64,000 nucleotides of DNA, taken from the NCBI RefSeq assembly GCF_003945595.2, contig NW_024104509.1:248001-312000 (forward strand), read 5' to 3'. The position numbers and the translations under genes are program-made. Numbering within the stretch: position 1 is the first letter of the stretch; every line of letters starts with the position of its first letter. The notes beneath the pieces were generated by a model that worked only from the letters and a program-made list of their open reading frames with translations, had not been told where the DNA came from and searched no databases. This DNA is from Pipra filicauda. Taxonomy: Eukaryota; Chordata; Aves; Passeriformes; Pipridae. This document shows, one piece after another, positions 26,381-37,217 of the stretch.

Positions 26381-26877
26381 GTAAGTAATACCTATAACAT
26401 CACCAGTTTTATTCTGCTTTGGGGGACAGCTTCTGACCTGACACATTTCTTGAACTTTATATGACCTGTTTTGTTGTCTACAAATTACTGCAACTGACAG
26501 AAAACTCCATTGTAAACCTGTAACACCTCTGGGCTGGGGTTTCCCCCTTTCCCTTTGATCGTCAGTTTCAGTGTATATGCAGACTGATGTAGTTGTATTT
26601 GCCCAATATTAAATTTATAGGGTACATAGAGAAGTTGAACTGTTCATACAATTACCTTTAAAGAAAGTTTAATTATGGGCAATGGAATTTTATTACTGTT
26701 TTAAATAGTTATAATTAAAGGACCTAGAAATTATGTAATTAAGACATTTTAGAAATTACACTGAAATGGATAGATCTAAGTATGCTATATATAAAAATTT
26801 AAAACATTAAGTATATGTACATTATCTTAAAACATGAAATAGCGATTTTAAACCTGTCCCTTTTGCTCTCTTTTCAG
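26381..26877. other. SLF1 intron
   Basis: A short intron with no repeat or exon signature. Confidence 0.7.
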
Positions 26878-26984
26878 AAACCTAACCTTTAAGAAGCTTA
26901 CAGCAAAAGCAGAAGCTCAGACTGCACACACCAAGGAGAATTGCTATCTTTTGGCTGAAGAGGTATACAAGAGAAATATTAAAG
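26878..26984 (+). CDS. SLF1: SLF1 exon: charged segment before ankyrins
   Basis: The 107-bp exon has acceptor CAG 26875-26877 and donor GT 26985-26986. It reads NLTFKKLTAKAEAQTAHTKE, then NCYLLAEEVYKRNIK. It is low in conservation, charged and probably flexible. The last base begins the Gly codon of the first ankyrin repeat (G|GETALHKA). Confidence 0.88.
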
Positions 26985-28848
26985 GTATTCTATATATCTA
27001 ATATATGTTAAGAACTTTAAAATGGTTAGAATTGACAGTTTCAGGTTTAAAAACTTATCCTGATGAATGCTGAACTAAAGTGATGGTTTATGCCCAAGAA
27101 TTATTTTCTTATAGTTCATGTTTGGAATTATATATATGGTGCAATAAAGTTACCTTCTTCATTACCCTCCTCCCAGATATTAAATAAAATGTACAGCTTG
27201 TGTGAGCATATTCCAGTCTTGCCTGCCTTACTTTGCTAATCCACCTCAACCTGTGCTTGGTAGGATCAACGTCTTCTGATTTGAAAGTATAATTCAGTCT
27301 TCATCTCTGAGTCTTAGACATTTTGTGAACAAAGACTGAGGAGTATGCTATGTTACATAGCTGTGTTAAGCATATGGACCGTTTTCTTCCAGGCATTCAG
27401 CCCAGACTGTGAAAGGCATTTGGCTTTTGTCTTAGCTATACTGGAACTCAAGTACCTAAGGAATAAAACAGCATTGCAGTAATTCATTTGTTTCCTCCTT
27501 ATTACACAATTGCTTGAACAGAATTACTTTCTGGAACTACTTTTTGTCATCTTCATCATAAGAAATTTACCTATGACTATATTAATATGACACCCAAGAG
27601 AAGGCTCAGAAAAAAACCTGGCAAAAGCAAGCTGGGATTGTTCAAACAATAAAAACAGAATTGTAGCAAAACACTGAAGGATAAAAGGAAACCTCACGTC
27701 CTTTTGTTATATAAGAGAGTTTCAGTAACAGAGCCAGACCATACATTTTAAAAATTGGTTCCCTTTCTCTTTATTGCTTTTGCAAGTAAAAGTGGTGTGA
27801 ATTATTATGTGCTGACTTCTACAAAGAGAAGTGAGCTGAAGGACTGGGAGGGGGGAACGAACCCTGCTTTTTTTCTGTTCTTCGTCTGCCAAAATTGTAA
27901 GTAGTGTCTTCTGCTGAAGGAATGAGTATGGAGCTGACAGATTTACATAGTGAAGGTATTAATATAACAAAATGTTCCATGTAAATCTTATCACAAAGGT
28001 TGAGAGATTTAGCCTGAGATATTTTGAATTTCTCAGATGTTTGGTGCATCATCTTTCACCTAGCATCAGGATTTTCTTCTTGCTCTTAGTCAAACCTAAT
28101 CAATTATTGAAAGCAAAAGAGCATTTAGAACGGGTCTGAAGTTTTTATTATGCAGAAACTAATGGTGTCTTTACGTATAAGCATCAGCTCTCAGTTGCTT
28201 GTTTAATTTTTCACACTTATTTCAGCTTATTACTAGTGCTAGAGATTTTTTCCAGAGGATTTTCTTATTTTTATTATTACTACTATTTCTCTCTTTTTTC
28301 CCTCCCTCGCTGCTGTAGCCAAGTCAGACAGCCTATTGAGAAACAGCAAACCATCTGTTAACGGATTTGAAGTTCTGAATTATACTTGAGTGTGTAGAGG
28401 CACTCGTGCTTAGCCAGAAACATTCATTTTGAATTAAGCTATAAATGCTGTGTAAAAAGAACCATACATTTTAATGTAGGTTCATGAATAAATTTAAGGG
28501 AGGGCAACTGCACTCTAAAGTTTTATTGCTTCAAAACCTGGTATTTTTTGGTGTTCTGTGATCACTTGGTGCTTTTATAGTGTGATTGAAGCTTTAAACC
28601 TTGAACTGGAGGGGAGATAATTCTTGTGTTAAACCGTTTGCAATACAATTTCATTGCTAGATCTCTGGTGGAACAGAAGCTCTGTGGGTTTTTTTTCTTA
28701 AAGGATGGTTAAAAAGGATAAAGGAAAATCTTAGTTATTATTGAGTTTTCTGGTACACAGCCAGGTCTCCTAGTTCCAGGCACTTTGATTATTTTCTTTA
28801 GTTGCTATCTTGCCTCATCTAGTGTAATCTATTAATTTTTCATGGTAG
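26985..28848. other. SLF1 intron
   Basis: An intron between the charged segment and the ankyrin exons. The - frame at 27819-28052 has no supporting signature. Confidence 0.7.
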
Positions 28849-28941
28849 GAGAGACAGCCCTGCATAAAGCTTGCATAAGTAACAACGTGGAGAGATTGAT
28901 TCAGCTTCTCTCTTTCCCTGGAACAGACATTAATGTTAAAG
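28849..28941 (+). CDS. SLF1: SLF1 exon: ankyrin repeat 1
   Basis: The 93-bp exon has acceptor AG 28847-28848 and donor GT 28942-28943. It reads GETALHKACISNNVERLIQ, then LLSFPGTDINVK. This is a canonical ankyrin repeat: the TALHKA turn, two helices, and the D-I-N-V-K-D loop continued in the next exon. The ankyrin domain of SLF1 belongs to the family that in TONSL and BARD1 reads unmethylated histone H4 Lys20. Confidence 0.95.
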
Positions 28942-29362
28942 GTAAGTTATTCATTTTCTCTAGAGAACTAAGAAATAAAGCCAGATAAAGAACTCTATTA
29001 ATATTTGGTATTAATATTAATATTGGTATATTAATGTTTGGTAATAAAGTTTGTATTTATACTACTAAAACTGTCTTTATTATTTTAAACAACACAAAAT
29101 GAGGACTTTTTAGCAGACATTGAGGTAAGATGAATTTGTAACTGAAGCGAGTTTTGCCATCACATTTTCTGCTGATTTTTAAAAATGCTATTTAATTTTT
29201 TTCAGTTTTTTTCAGTACAATTTCTTGTTTTGAAATCACAAACTGCCACTCTAGCCATAATGAACACTAAAAATTAAAGTATTTTGCTGTGTAACAAATT
29301 ACGTTATTAACGTTTCAGTACTACTTCTGCTGTTTTAAAACTTCCCTTGATTTATAATGCAG
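28942..29362. other. SLF1 intron within ankyrin domain
   Basis: A short intron with an ATTAATATT-rich patch at about 28998-29040. Nothing else. Confidence 0.7.
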
Positions 29363-29545
29363 ACTATGCTGGCTGGACGCCTTTGCATGAAGCCTGTAAC
29401 CATGGCAGCACAGTGTGTGTCCGTGAAATTTTGCAGCGTTGTCCAGAGGTAGACCTGCTCAGTCAAGTGGATGGGGTGACTCCTTTGCATGATGCGCTGT
29501 CAAATGGACATGTAGAAATTGGCAAGCTGCTACTTCAGCATGGGG
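29363..29545 (+). CDS. SLF1: SLF1 exon: ankyrin repeats 2 and 3
   Basis: The 183-bp exon has acceptor CAG 29360-29362 and donor GT 29546-29547. It reads YAGWTPLHEACNHGSTVCV, REILQRCPEVDLLSQVDGV, then TPLHDALSNGHVEIGKLLL and QHGG across the junction. GWTPLHEACN and DGVTPLHDALSNGH are two textbook ankyrin repeats. The recorded open frame starting at 29347 begins inside the intron, so its first Met is not a real start. Confidence 0.96.
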
Positions 29546-31956
29546 GTGAGTGCATTTATGCTAAACTGGTTTAGGGAAATTATCTAACTGTTCTAAATCC
29601 ATGTGAAGTTCACAGCGTTTTTCTTAATAGTTGTTTTAAAATACAATGTTATTATGAAAGATTTATTTTAAAACATTTTTAAGCCGAGCTGGTTTGGTTA
29701 CAATAAAAATAATACTGTTTTCACAGTTATCTTGATCAGCTGAACATGAAATTAACCAGGATTTTCACATTTTTTTCCAGTATGTCGATGGTTTTATTCT
29801 GCATTTTACACCGTATGCATTGTAACTATATTCTCCATAGTCATTAATGAAGGTGCAGATTACCTAGTCGGCAAGCAAGGCTAAGGATTTTCTTTTGTTT
29901 TGATTGATTTTTACCACAATGCAAATATAATCATGTATTTCAACATAAATTTGTTCAGGATTTATGAAAATTAATGTGATGGTCTTTGAAGAACACAATT
30001 AGTTTGGTAATTAGTTTAAGAAAGGAATTTATATTGTAATCATGATAACTGCTGTTTAGGGATAATAGTGGGAGGGATGCCTTAGTTTCTAAAAAAAGAT
30101 ACATTGCCCCTTAGGCAGGCACATGATAAATGTTTTAAACAATATTTTTTGTTCAGTAACAGGGTATTTGTATCTTGGTTTGAAGTATGTATTGTATCAA
30201 TATATTTAACTTACTATATTTTTTAAAAAAAAACAACCAAATAAAACAACCAAAACCAAACAACTACATAGAATGGTCTTGGGTATCAAGTCTTCCTTCT
30301 TTTAATTAGTTTATTAAAATGTGTGGTTTTCAGTATCTGTACCACTGACCTACTGTGTCAGCATAAACTGTGTTTTATATGCCTAGTCGATTTTTTCAAT
30401 AAAAATCATTCTGTGTGTAGTCATGAGGCAGAAGAGTGCACTGTGTTGAGATGGCCTATTACTTAATTAAGGTAGAGAAACAAAATTTTATTTCATTCTT
30501 GGCATACAACCAATATTTACAGTCTTCTCCTGCCCCCTAAAGGCTATGTCTGTGTCTGTTGTACAAGTACTGGATCATAATCAGTACATTCCTCTGCAGT
30601 TCTGCCTCTGTGTTGGAGGAGCCTCAGTTCTGTGATTCCCAGGTGTTTTATATATTTACTCAGCCATGTATCTGACATGCCAAGCCAATACCTGGGCTCA
30701 GTTCCATCAGTCTAAGTGATGCAACAGCCAATATTATAGTAAGCCCAGCTCCTCAATTGGAAATGGCATTGCACTGGCAGATGTACATTTTTCCTAGGCT
30801 ATTGTGAAAAATTGGTAGTGGATGATCTTGTTGTCTTAGGGGAAGAGGTCTACTTGCACTTGCATTCTTCAAGGTTTTCTGGCAACTCTAAGGCTGCAAA
30901 TATATAGTATATTTGCCTTTGTCACTCTCTGAGTTATGGCCTGGTAAGTAACTAGCAAGACTGTGGTAGAAAGAATCTTACCCATTCAGTGTGAATTTAC
31001 TCAGCTTAGTAATTTAGAACACATCTCTTTAAAAACTTACTCCATTTTCTGTCTTTAAAAACCTTCAGCTTGCAGAAGATTTAATGATACTAAATAATCA
31101 GTAATAATACTAAAGCTTAAATCAGGGCAAAGTTAAAATTTCTACTATGGATATGTAATGCGAGGCTTTACCTTTTGTCAATAAAATGTATTTCTGAAGA
31201 AGTATTCAAGTTAAAGTGACATTACTGCTTTACCAAGTAACCCAAATTTATGTAAGTAGATTCCTGATGTGTTCATCTTTAAAAAACACCTGTAGTGTCT
31301 TAACAGCCTTCCTTTTTTCTTACTGAGGCAGCCTTTCTTAAACTTATCAGGAGATGTGTAAGCTGTTCAAATATTAATAGGTCCACTGTACTAATAAACA
31401 GGAAATACTGTAAGAATGCAGTGCAGTCTGAAAAGTAAACATGTCCCATTTACTCACTTTAATTCTATTTATTAGAGCAATTATGTTTTGCATTTCAGAA
31501 GTCTGTTAAGACCAAATTTTGAAACTCAGTTGTTGGGGAAGACTTGGATTCCCACCTCAATAGTTTATCTTGCTGCATAGCCTAAGGCAAGATTGGCCAC
31601 AGCATCCTGAAAAGGAAAATAAAGATCATCACAGTAACATGCCTTTAATTTGAAGTCAGTGTCAGCAAATAACCTGGTCTGTAAAGTACTTAACAGAATT
31701 TTGCAACAGTAATAACATTACATTTTTACATACTCTATGGAAGTTAACACAAAAGCTTAAACAAAATTTTACAAAGGATCTCTCTACATGTTCTAGATTG
31801 TATTGCAAATATGTAACTCATCAGTTACATCAACATAACTTAGTATGAAAAGGAACTTAAACAGACTCCTAGCTTCTGGCAAAAACCAATCCAAAATCTT
31901 GTTTGGCTGCCAAATCAAATCTGCTGTTGTTATTAATGTTTATATTTTCCCTACAG
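29546..31956. other. SLF1 last intron
   Basis: A 2.4-kb intron. An A/C-rich run at about 30219-30266 resembles the one near 6.2 kb. No exon or named TE. Confidence 0.7.
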
Positions 31957-32453
31957 GACCAGTCCTTCTACAGCAAAGGAACTCCAATGGAATATTGCCA
32001 CTGGATTGTGTTGAGTCAGCAGCAGTAAAGGAAGAACTTTTGAATCTTGTTCACCCAGAAGAGAGCATTGAAAGCTTTTATGAATGCATAGAACAAGAGT
32101 TTTGCAGTCAGCAGAGAGAACTCTGTTTGATTTTATTTAATAAGTTGCTGCTGAATTATTGTTCAGTTTATAATCTCTCTTCACCCTTGACTTTAACTCT
32201 CAGAGAGGTAGCTTGTTCAAATGTACTTCCAGTAATGGTTTATGGTAACTCTGAGATGAAAAACACATTTTCTGAAGATTGGTTAGTAGATACATATTTT
32301 AGAGAGCTAGAAACTTTTCAAAAGCTACCACAATTTCTTCAAGAAATATCTGGAAACATGTTTTTCTTCCCTGGAGAACAGATGAAAGTCTTGTTAGCAA
32401 CTGTGGAAACTATGGTAGAAGCATATCAGCTCTTAAATCTTTACAGCAGTTAA
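31957..32453 (+). CDS. SLF1: SLF1 terminal coding exon
   Basis: The acceptor CAG lies at 31954-31956. The frame completes Gly, then reads PVLLQQRNSNGILPLDCV (the capping ankyrin repeat). A helical C-terminal domain of about 140 residues follows, ending LLNLYSS and stop TAA at 32451-32453. An in-frame Met at 31845 lies in the intron and is not the start. This is the last coding exon: no donor follows, and poly(A) signals lie about 400 bp downstream. Confidence 0.94.
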
Positions 32454-32891
32454 GTTCTAAACAAGCCACATTGGCTGAATCTTGATTGTTAACCCTTGGT
32501 ATTGGCCTAGCTTTTTTTCTGACAAATTTCACAGCCCTACACGTGTTGGTATCTCTCACAGTGTTACTATCTTCCTCTAGCAGATCCTGGAAGTCAGAGA
32601 CACTGATTCAGCACAGTTTTTTGTCAAAATTTTCCAGTACTTGCCTGACAGATCTAGATGTCTGTGATCTTAGGAGGTGCTATATCATCTGCAATGAGTT
32701 AAGCTTTGTATTTTCTCTCTTGAAAGTCTTTGTTACCTGTCTCATGCCATAGGTCACTTTGGTTTTCAGAGGTAGTGACCCTAAATTTAAACCTAGTAAT
32801 TGATTGTTTCAATCCTTGAGAAAGGCTTGTGCCTACATCTTTTAATATCCTTTAATAAAGCTAATGTTATAAATATCTGTCATGAAATAAA
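32454..32891 (+). promoter_or_regulatory. SLF1: SLF1 3' UTR with two AATAAA signals
   Basis: After the stop, AATAAA occurs at 32854-32859 and again at 32886-32891. Either would give a 3' UTR of roughly 420-460 bases. This stretch has no repeat that I recognise. The open frames in it (for example 32486-32752) are chance. Confidence 0.65.
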
Positions 32892-33244
32892 AACATATGG
32901 AAAAGCAAATTTCTTTCATCAATTTTTGTCTTATTTATTCTTGTCTTATAAAAATTAAAATTATGTTATGTAAATTAATTATGTCTTGTAAAATTCAAAA
33001 CAGAAGGCACTATATCTATATTTACAGAATCAATATAGTATCATTTCCCATGTCTTTGTTTGATAGAAATGGTCACACAAAGAGGTGTGGAAAATCTTCT
33101 CACTCATCAGCACTGTGTCGCTTGTGGTCACGTTCATTTGTGCAGTGACTGCCTTAAGGAGACTGGCCCAGATACCCAGGTGATTTACAAAACTGTCAGC
33201 ACATTATGGAGTTCTTGGAATCTGGTGTTATCCTGGTGTAAGAG
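32892..33244. other. Gap between SLF1 end and ERV insertion
   Basis: A short AT-rich stretch. One + frame (33060-33257) contains a CxxC-x6-CxxC arrangement, discussed as a finding. It runs into the LTR and is not supported as a gene. Confidence 0.5.
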
Positions 33245-34372
33245 TGTGGCAGTTTGAGCCACACTAGAAATCCAAAATCCAATTTTCCAGGCTCTCCCCA
33301 CCCCTTCCCAACAATTTATCCTAACACTGGAGAGAAACTTTCAGGCTAGAGGCTTCTGTAGGGGAGGGGGGAAGTATATACATTTATTTACACAAATAAA
33401 TATACTGTACAAACTAAAAGCAACTATATATATATATATATATTTACATTTTTGTCAGTCAGTCCTTTCAAGCCCCTCCTTTTAACTACTTTAGTCCAGG
33501 AGCAGCTTTTCAAGGCTGATATGTAACACAGTCTTTGCTGTGGGAGTGTTCTGGGCTCCTGAACATTCCCCCCTCACCAAGTTCCAGTTGTTTGTTGCAG
33601 TCTCTCCTCCTCATGAAGTCCAAGAAGATAGCTTTAGTCTTTGCTCTTCTGCTGCTGTGTGATTTCTCTCTCATACCTCGGTTCGTAAGCTGCTGCAGTG
33701 TAGTTTAGCTTATCAAGCGTCCACGTCCTGGAATGTTGATTTCTCCTCGGGTTTTCGGCTGTCCTGCATCCAGATCACGGCAAAGACATCCTCCAGGCCC
33801 CTCTCTATCGGGGGTCCATCTCCAATTCTTGCCTAGGATCCTTCTCCCTAGCAATCGAGCCCCTCTGGCCCATCCACTTGGCTCTGCTCCAGTGCTGAGC
33901 CTCACATCCACTCTCACTAAACAGCGAGAGGGAAAAACAGCCCTCCTCTGCAGCTTGGCTGCAAAGGGAGGGTGGGGGGGGAAGAAGAAGGCCTGGCTGC
34001 AGGGCCTGCCTCTCTCTCTCCCACTTACCAGTTGTTTGTGAGTCGCATCCCTCACAAACATGCACTCATTCCAATGCTGTCTCTAACTCTGGCCTAGGCA
34101 GAGTTAGGGGGGCCACAGGGCTCCCCTCCCCCCCCCCGAAGGGAGAGAGAGGGAGCCCAGCCACCCCCTGACTTTCAACACCTACACACAGCAGACACCC
34201 ACAGCAAAACAACCAAGACAGAACTGCCAACAGCTTCCAGTGCTGTGATATATGATTTTGAGCAGAAGCAAACAACATGGATGGTGATTGGCTCTCCAGG
34301 GAACACTGCCCTGGCACTCAATCACCTCCGAGCCCCTCGAACTGTCAAGGGGGCCAATTTCAAACTATGACA
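33245..34372 (+). repeat. Long LTR (about 1.13 kb) of the + ERV
   Basis: Starts TGTGGCAGTTTGAGCC and ends CAATTTCAAACTATGACA, so TG...CA with imperfect inverted termini (TGTnnnAGTTTGA on each end). It contains a (TA)n run at about 33425-33443 and GC-rich blocks that create spurious open frames at 33705-34317. The gag remnant follows almost directly after 34372. I see no convincing primer-binding site there, which suggests a deletion or a recombinant junction. Confidence 0.75.
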
Positions 34373-34424
34373 AACTTTAGGTGATGCTAGAAAGTTTAGG
34401 TCCCCGGTTTCTGGGTGGCAGTGT

Positions 34425-34784
34425 GTGTGGAAGGATTTGGGCAGGTTCTTATGGCATTTGACACCTCCTGTTACCTGGGACTTCACACCTGAACAGATAT
34501 TCGACCCTAGCAAACTGACACGTCACCTGATGGAAGGGTACCTTGCCTACCCCAATCAAAACCAGCAGCTTCTTGCCCTGTACTGGGATCTGGCCTATGC
34601 TTATCGACCCACAGTTCAATACTCTCAGAAGGCTGTAGTGGAAGCAGGGACACAAACTGCAATGGAGAACACTATGGCTGAGGTAGGGACTCAAACCACA
34701 ACAGCTACAGTCATTGCCCCAGTAGTGAAAAAGAAGAAATGGATAAGGCAAGCTACAGGTCCATATCTGTGCCAGACATGTTAG
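34425..34784 (+). pseudogene. ERV gag remnant (+ element)
   Basis: A 119-codon open stretch. The motif TWDFTPEQIFDPSKL parallels WKFTPEQLQDTVKML in the gag remnant of the - element (46.1 kb), which supports a gag origin. The rest of gag and the gag-pol junction are missing or scrambled. The short frames on the opposite strand are shadows. Confidence 0.65.
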
Positions 34785-34821
34785 AACTTCAATATGAGCT
34801 GGAGTCAAAGGCAGCCAAGTG

Positions 34822-35620
34822 GTGCCACAATTGATATTGCCAATGCGTTTTTCTCCATTCCTCTGGCAACAGAGTGCAGGCCACAGTTTGCCTCCACCTG
34901 AAGGAGCGTCCAGTATACCTGGAATCAACTGCCCCAGGGGTGGAAGCATAGCCCAATCACCTGCCATGGACTGATCCAGACTGTACTGGAACAGGGGGGA
35001 AGCTCCAGAACACCTGCAATATATTGATGATATTATTGTGTGGGGTAAAACAGCAGAAGAAGGTTTTGAGAAAGGGAGGAAAATAATCCAAAGCAAGGTA
35101 AATGGACCTGCACGAGAGATCCAGTTGTTGGGGAAAAAATGGCAGGATGGACACCGTCATGTGCCCATGGATGTAGTAAACAAAATAACATCTATAACAA
35201 GAAGGAAACACGAGCTTTCCTAGGCCTTGTGGGTTTCTGGAGGATGCACATTCCAGGTTACAGTCAGCTTGTGAGCCCCCTCTATCAAGTGACTTGGAAG
35301 AAGAACCATTTTGAGTGGGGCCTTGAGCAACAACAGGCCTTTGAGCAGATCAGACAGGAAGCAGCCCATGCAGTAGCTCTGGGGCCTGTACGAACAGGAC
35401 CAGCTGTGCAATATCCTCTACATGGCAGCTGGGGAGCCTGGTCTCACCTGGTGCATCTGGAAGAAAACAACAGAAGAAACCCAAAGTCGACCATTAGGGT
35501 TTTGGAGCTGGGGTTATCAAGGATCAGAAGCCCACCACACACCAACTGAAAAGGAGATATTAGCAGCCTATGAGGGGGTTCAAGGCACCTCAGAAGTTGT
35601 TAGAACAGAAGCATGACTCC
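34822..35620 (+). pseudogene. ERV reverse transcriptase remnant (+ element)
   Basis: RT core pieces are spread over several frames. A FFSIPL-type segment lies near 34848. Around 34998-35043 the frame reads EHLQYIDDIIVW with the YxDD catalytic motif (35020-35031). From 35139 the frame reads FLGLVGFWRMHIP and SPLYQVT, the connection region. PTEKEILAAYEGV near 35545-35580 marks the approach to RNase H. In-frame stops and frameshifts make it non-functional. Confidence 0.8.
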
Positions 35621-35874
35621 TCCTGGCACCACATTTGCTCGAGCTGCACTAGATGTTCAAAGGGAATGTCCCCTCAACACATCATGCAATCAGTGCTACA
35701 TGGAGCAAGTGGGTAGCTTTGATCACACAATGAGCCCAAATGGCAAAACCTAATTTCCAGGAATCCTGGAAGAGATTATGGACTGGCCAGAAGGCAGAGA
35801 TTTTGGAGCATTGCCTGAAGAGGTGACTCGTGCTCAAGAAACACCACCATATAATGAGTTACCAGAAAACTAGT

Positions 35875-36270
35875 CAGGCTATGCTCTATTTACTGATGGA
35901 TGTTGTCGTGTAGTAGGAAACCATCAGAAGTGGAGAGCTGCTGTGTGGAGTCCCACACGGCGGGTTGTCGAAGCTGCTGAAGAGAGGGTGAGTCAAGCCA
36001 GTTTGCAGAAGTGAAAGCCATCCAACTAGCCCTAAAAATTGCTGAACGAGAAAATTGGCCTGTGCTATACCTCTATACTGTCTCCTGGGCAGTGGCTAAC
36101 ACCCTATGGGAGTGACTATAGCAATGGAAGAAGGCCAAGTGGCAACGCAGGGTAAACCCATCTACGCTGCTGCATTGTGGTAGGACATCACTGCACGGGT
36201 GGAAAACATGACTGAAGGTGCGTCGTGTCGATGCTCACATACCCAAAGGTTGTGCCACTGAAGAACATCA
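35875..36270 (+). pseudogene. ERV RNase H remnant (+ element)
   Basis: The frame shows YALFTDGCCR near 35880-35910 (the first catalytic Asp as T-D-G), AEVKAIQLALKIAE near 36006-36045, and VDAHIPKG near 36227. This order is typical of retroviral RNase H. Stops interrupt it. Confidence 0.7.
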
Positions 36271-36530
36271 GAACAATGAGCAGGTGGATAAGGCTGCGAA
36301 GATTGGAATAGTCCAGGTAGACTTGGACTGGGAGTGGAAGGGCGAGCTATTTATAGCCCAATGGGCCCATGAAACATCAGGACACCTAGGAAGAGATGTG
36401 ACATACAGATGGGCTTGTGATCGAGTGGTGGACCTGACCATGGAGGCCATCGCACAGGTTATTCATGAATGTGAAATGTGTGCGGCAATTAAGCGAGCCA
36501 TGCGAGTAAAACCCTTCCAATTCCAGTTCT
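36218..36530 (+). pseudogene. ERV integrase N-terminal fragment (+ element)
   Basis: An open stretch with an H-x3-H (HETSGH) and later C-x2-C (CEMC) arrangement gives the HHCC zinc finger of retroviral integrase. The catalytic DDE core is absent: recognisable homology stops at about 36530, where AT-rich unique sequence begins. This marks a 3' truncation. Confidence 0.75.
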
Positions 36531-37217
36531 TCTGTAAAAGCGATTTATAATATTTTAAAAAAGAACCCTAAAAGAAAGGGTGTGGATTAATAGCTGCTTC
36601 TGAAATTGATGTTCCTTGACTAGAGGGAATAATTCCATTGATGCATCTGGCTTGCAGCACATTAAAATTTACATTTAGCCTTTCTGCAGTTATGATATAT
36701 AATCTTATAGCAATCCATGGAAGATGCACAGACTGAGTTGACCTTGGAACCAGACCTTCATTACAAATGTTCTGTGTTTATTAATGACTGGTCAGTAGAT
36801 TTATTTCTGTCTGTGCACTTTTAATTTTTCTCTAGTAAGAAAGCAACACCAAAAAATATATGAAATGGACTAATAAATGTCAGTATTTCCTGTTGGAGGG
36901 TGCAATGAAAGACAAGCTACATGTGTACTTTGTAAAGAATGCAAAATATACATTTAAATTGGCAATATTGACATTTTCTTTAGTCAAGAATTAAGAATTT
37001 AAAATAATTGGGACTCAGAGAACCACAAAAAAGAAATTCTGGTGGATCTGGAAAAGCAAATGCTTCAGAATATTCGTATATACTCATACTCCTACCATAA
37101 TACACAAGTGACTGAAATGAAAGCGGGAAAAGCATTATTTTGTTCTGATAAAGATAGTGATTTTGTTTATATAGCCAAAATATTCCCACAATTGTTATCA
37201 TATATGTCATTTCATCA
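36531..37217. other. Intergenic, no gene
   Basis: AT-rich unique sequence between the truncated ERV and the LINE fragment. Nothing recognised. Confidence 0.6.

Larger units (their letters stand above)
1203..32891 (+). other. SLF1: SLF1 gene, 3' portion (15 exons plus 3' end)
   Basis: Fifteen exons with AG acceptors and GT donors join without a phase break and encode about 854 residues ending in TAA at 32451-32453. Known role: SLF1 (SMC5-SMC6 complex localization factor 1) binds RAD18 through its BRCT domains and, with SLF2, brings SMC5/6 to stalled forks and interstrand crosslinks in the nucleus. Visible here in order: the end of BRCT1, BRCT2, a short linker, a helical middle region, a Lys-rich patch, ankyrin repeats (GETALHKA, GWTPLHEA, GVTPLHDA) and a C-terminal helical domain. 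The start codon and roughly the first 60 residues lie upstream. The neighbour MCTP1 is convergent, as in other vertebrates. Confidence 0.95.
33245..36530 (+). mobile_element. Truncated ERVL-like endogenous retrovirus (+)
   Basis: This is a defective provirus-derived element: a long LTR (33245-34372), then a gag remnant, RT, RNase H and only the N-terminal zinc-binding part of integrase, ending near 36530 with no 3' LTR. Stops and frame changes break every gene. The RT carries a YIDD active-site motif at 35020-35031. The pol type and the lack of room for env fit avian class III (ERVL-like) elements, but that class assignment is inference. It lies about 800 bp beyond the SLF1 stop, in the same orientation. 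Confidence 0.85.

Noticed and set aside
33705..34317. Several open frames on both strands in GC-rich sequence
   Set aside because: They lie wholly inside the long LTR of the + ERV and reflect base composition.
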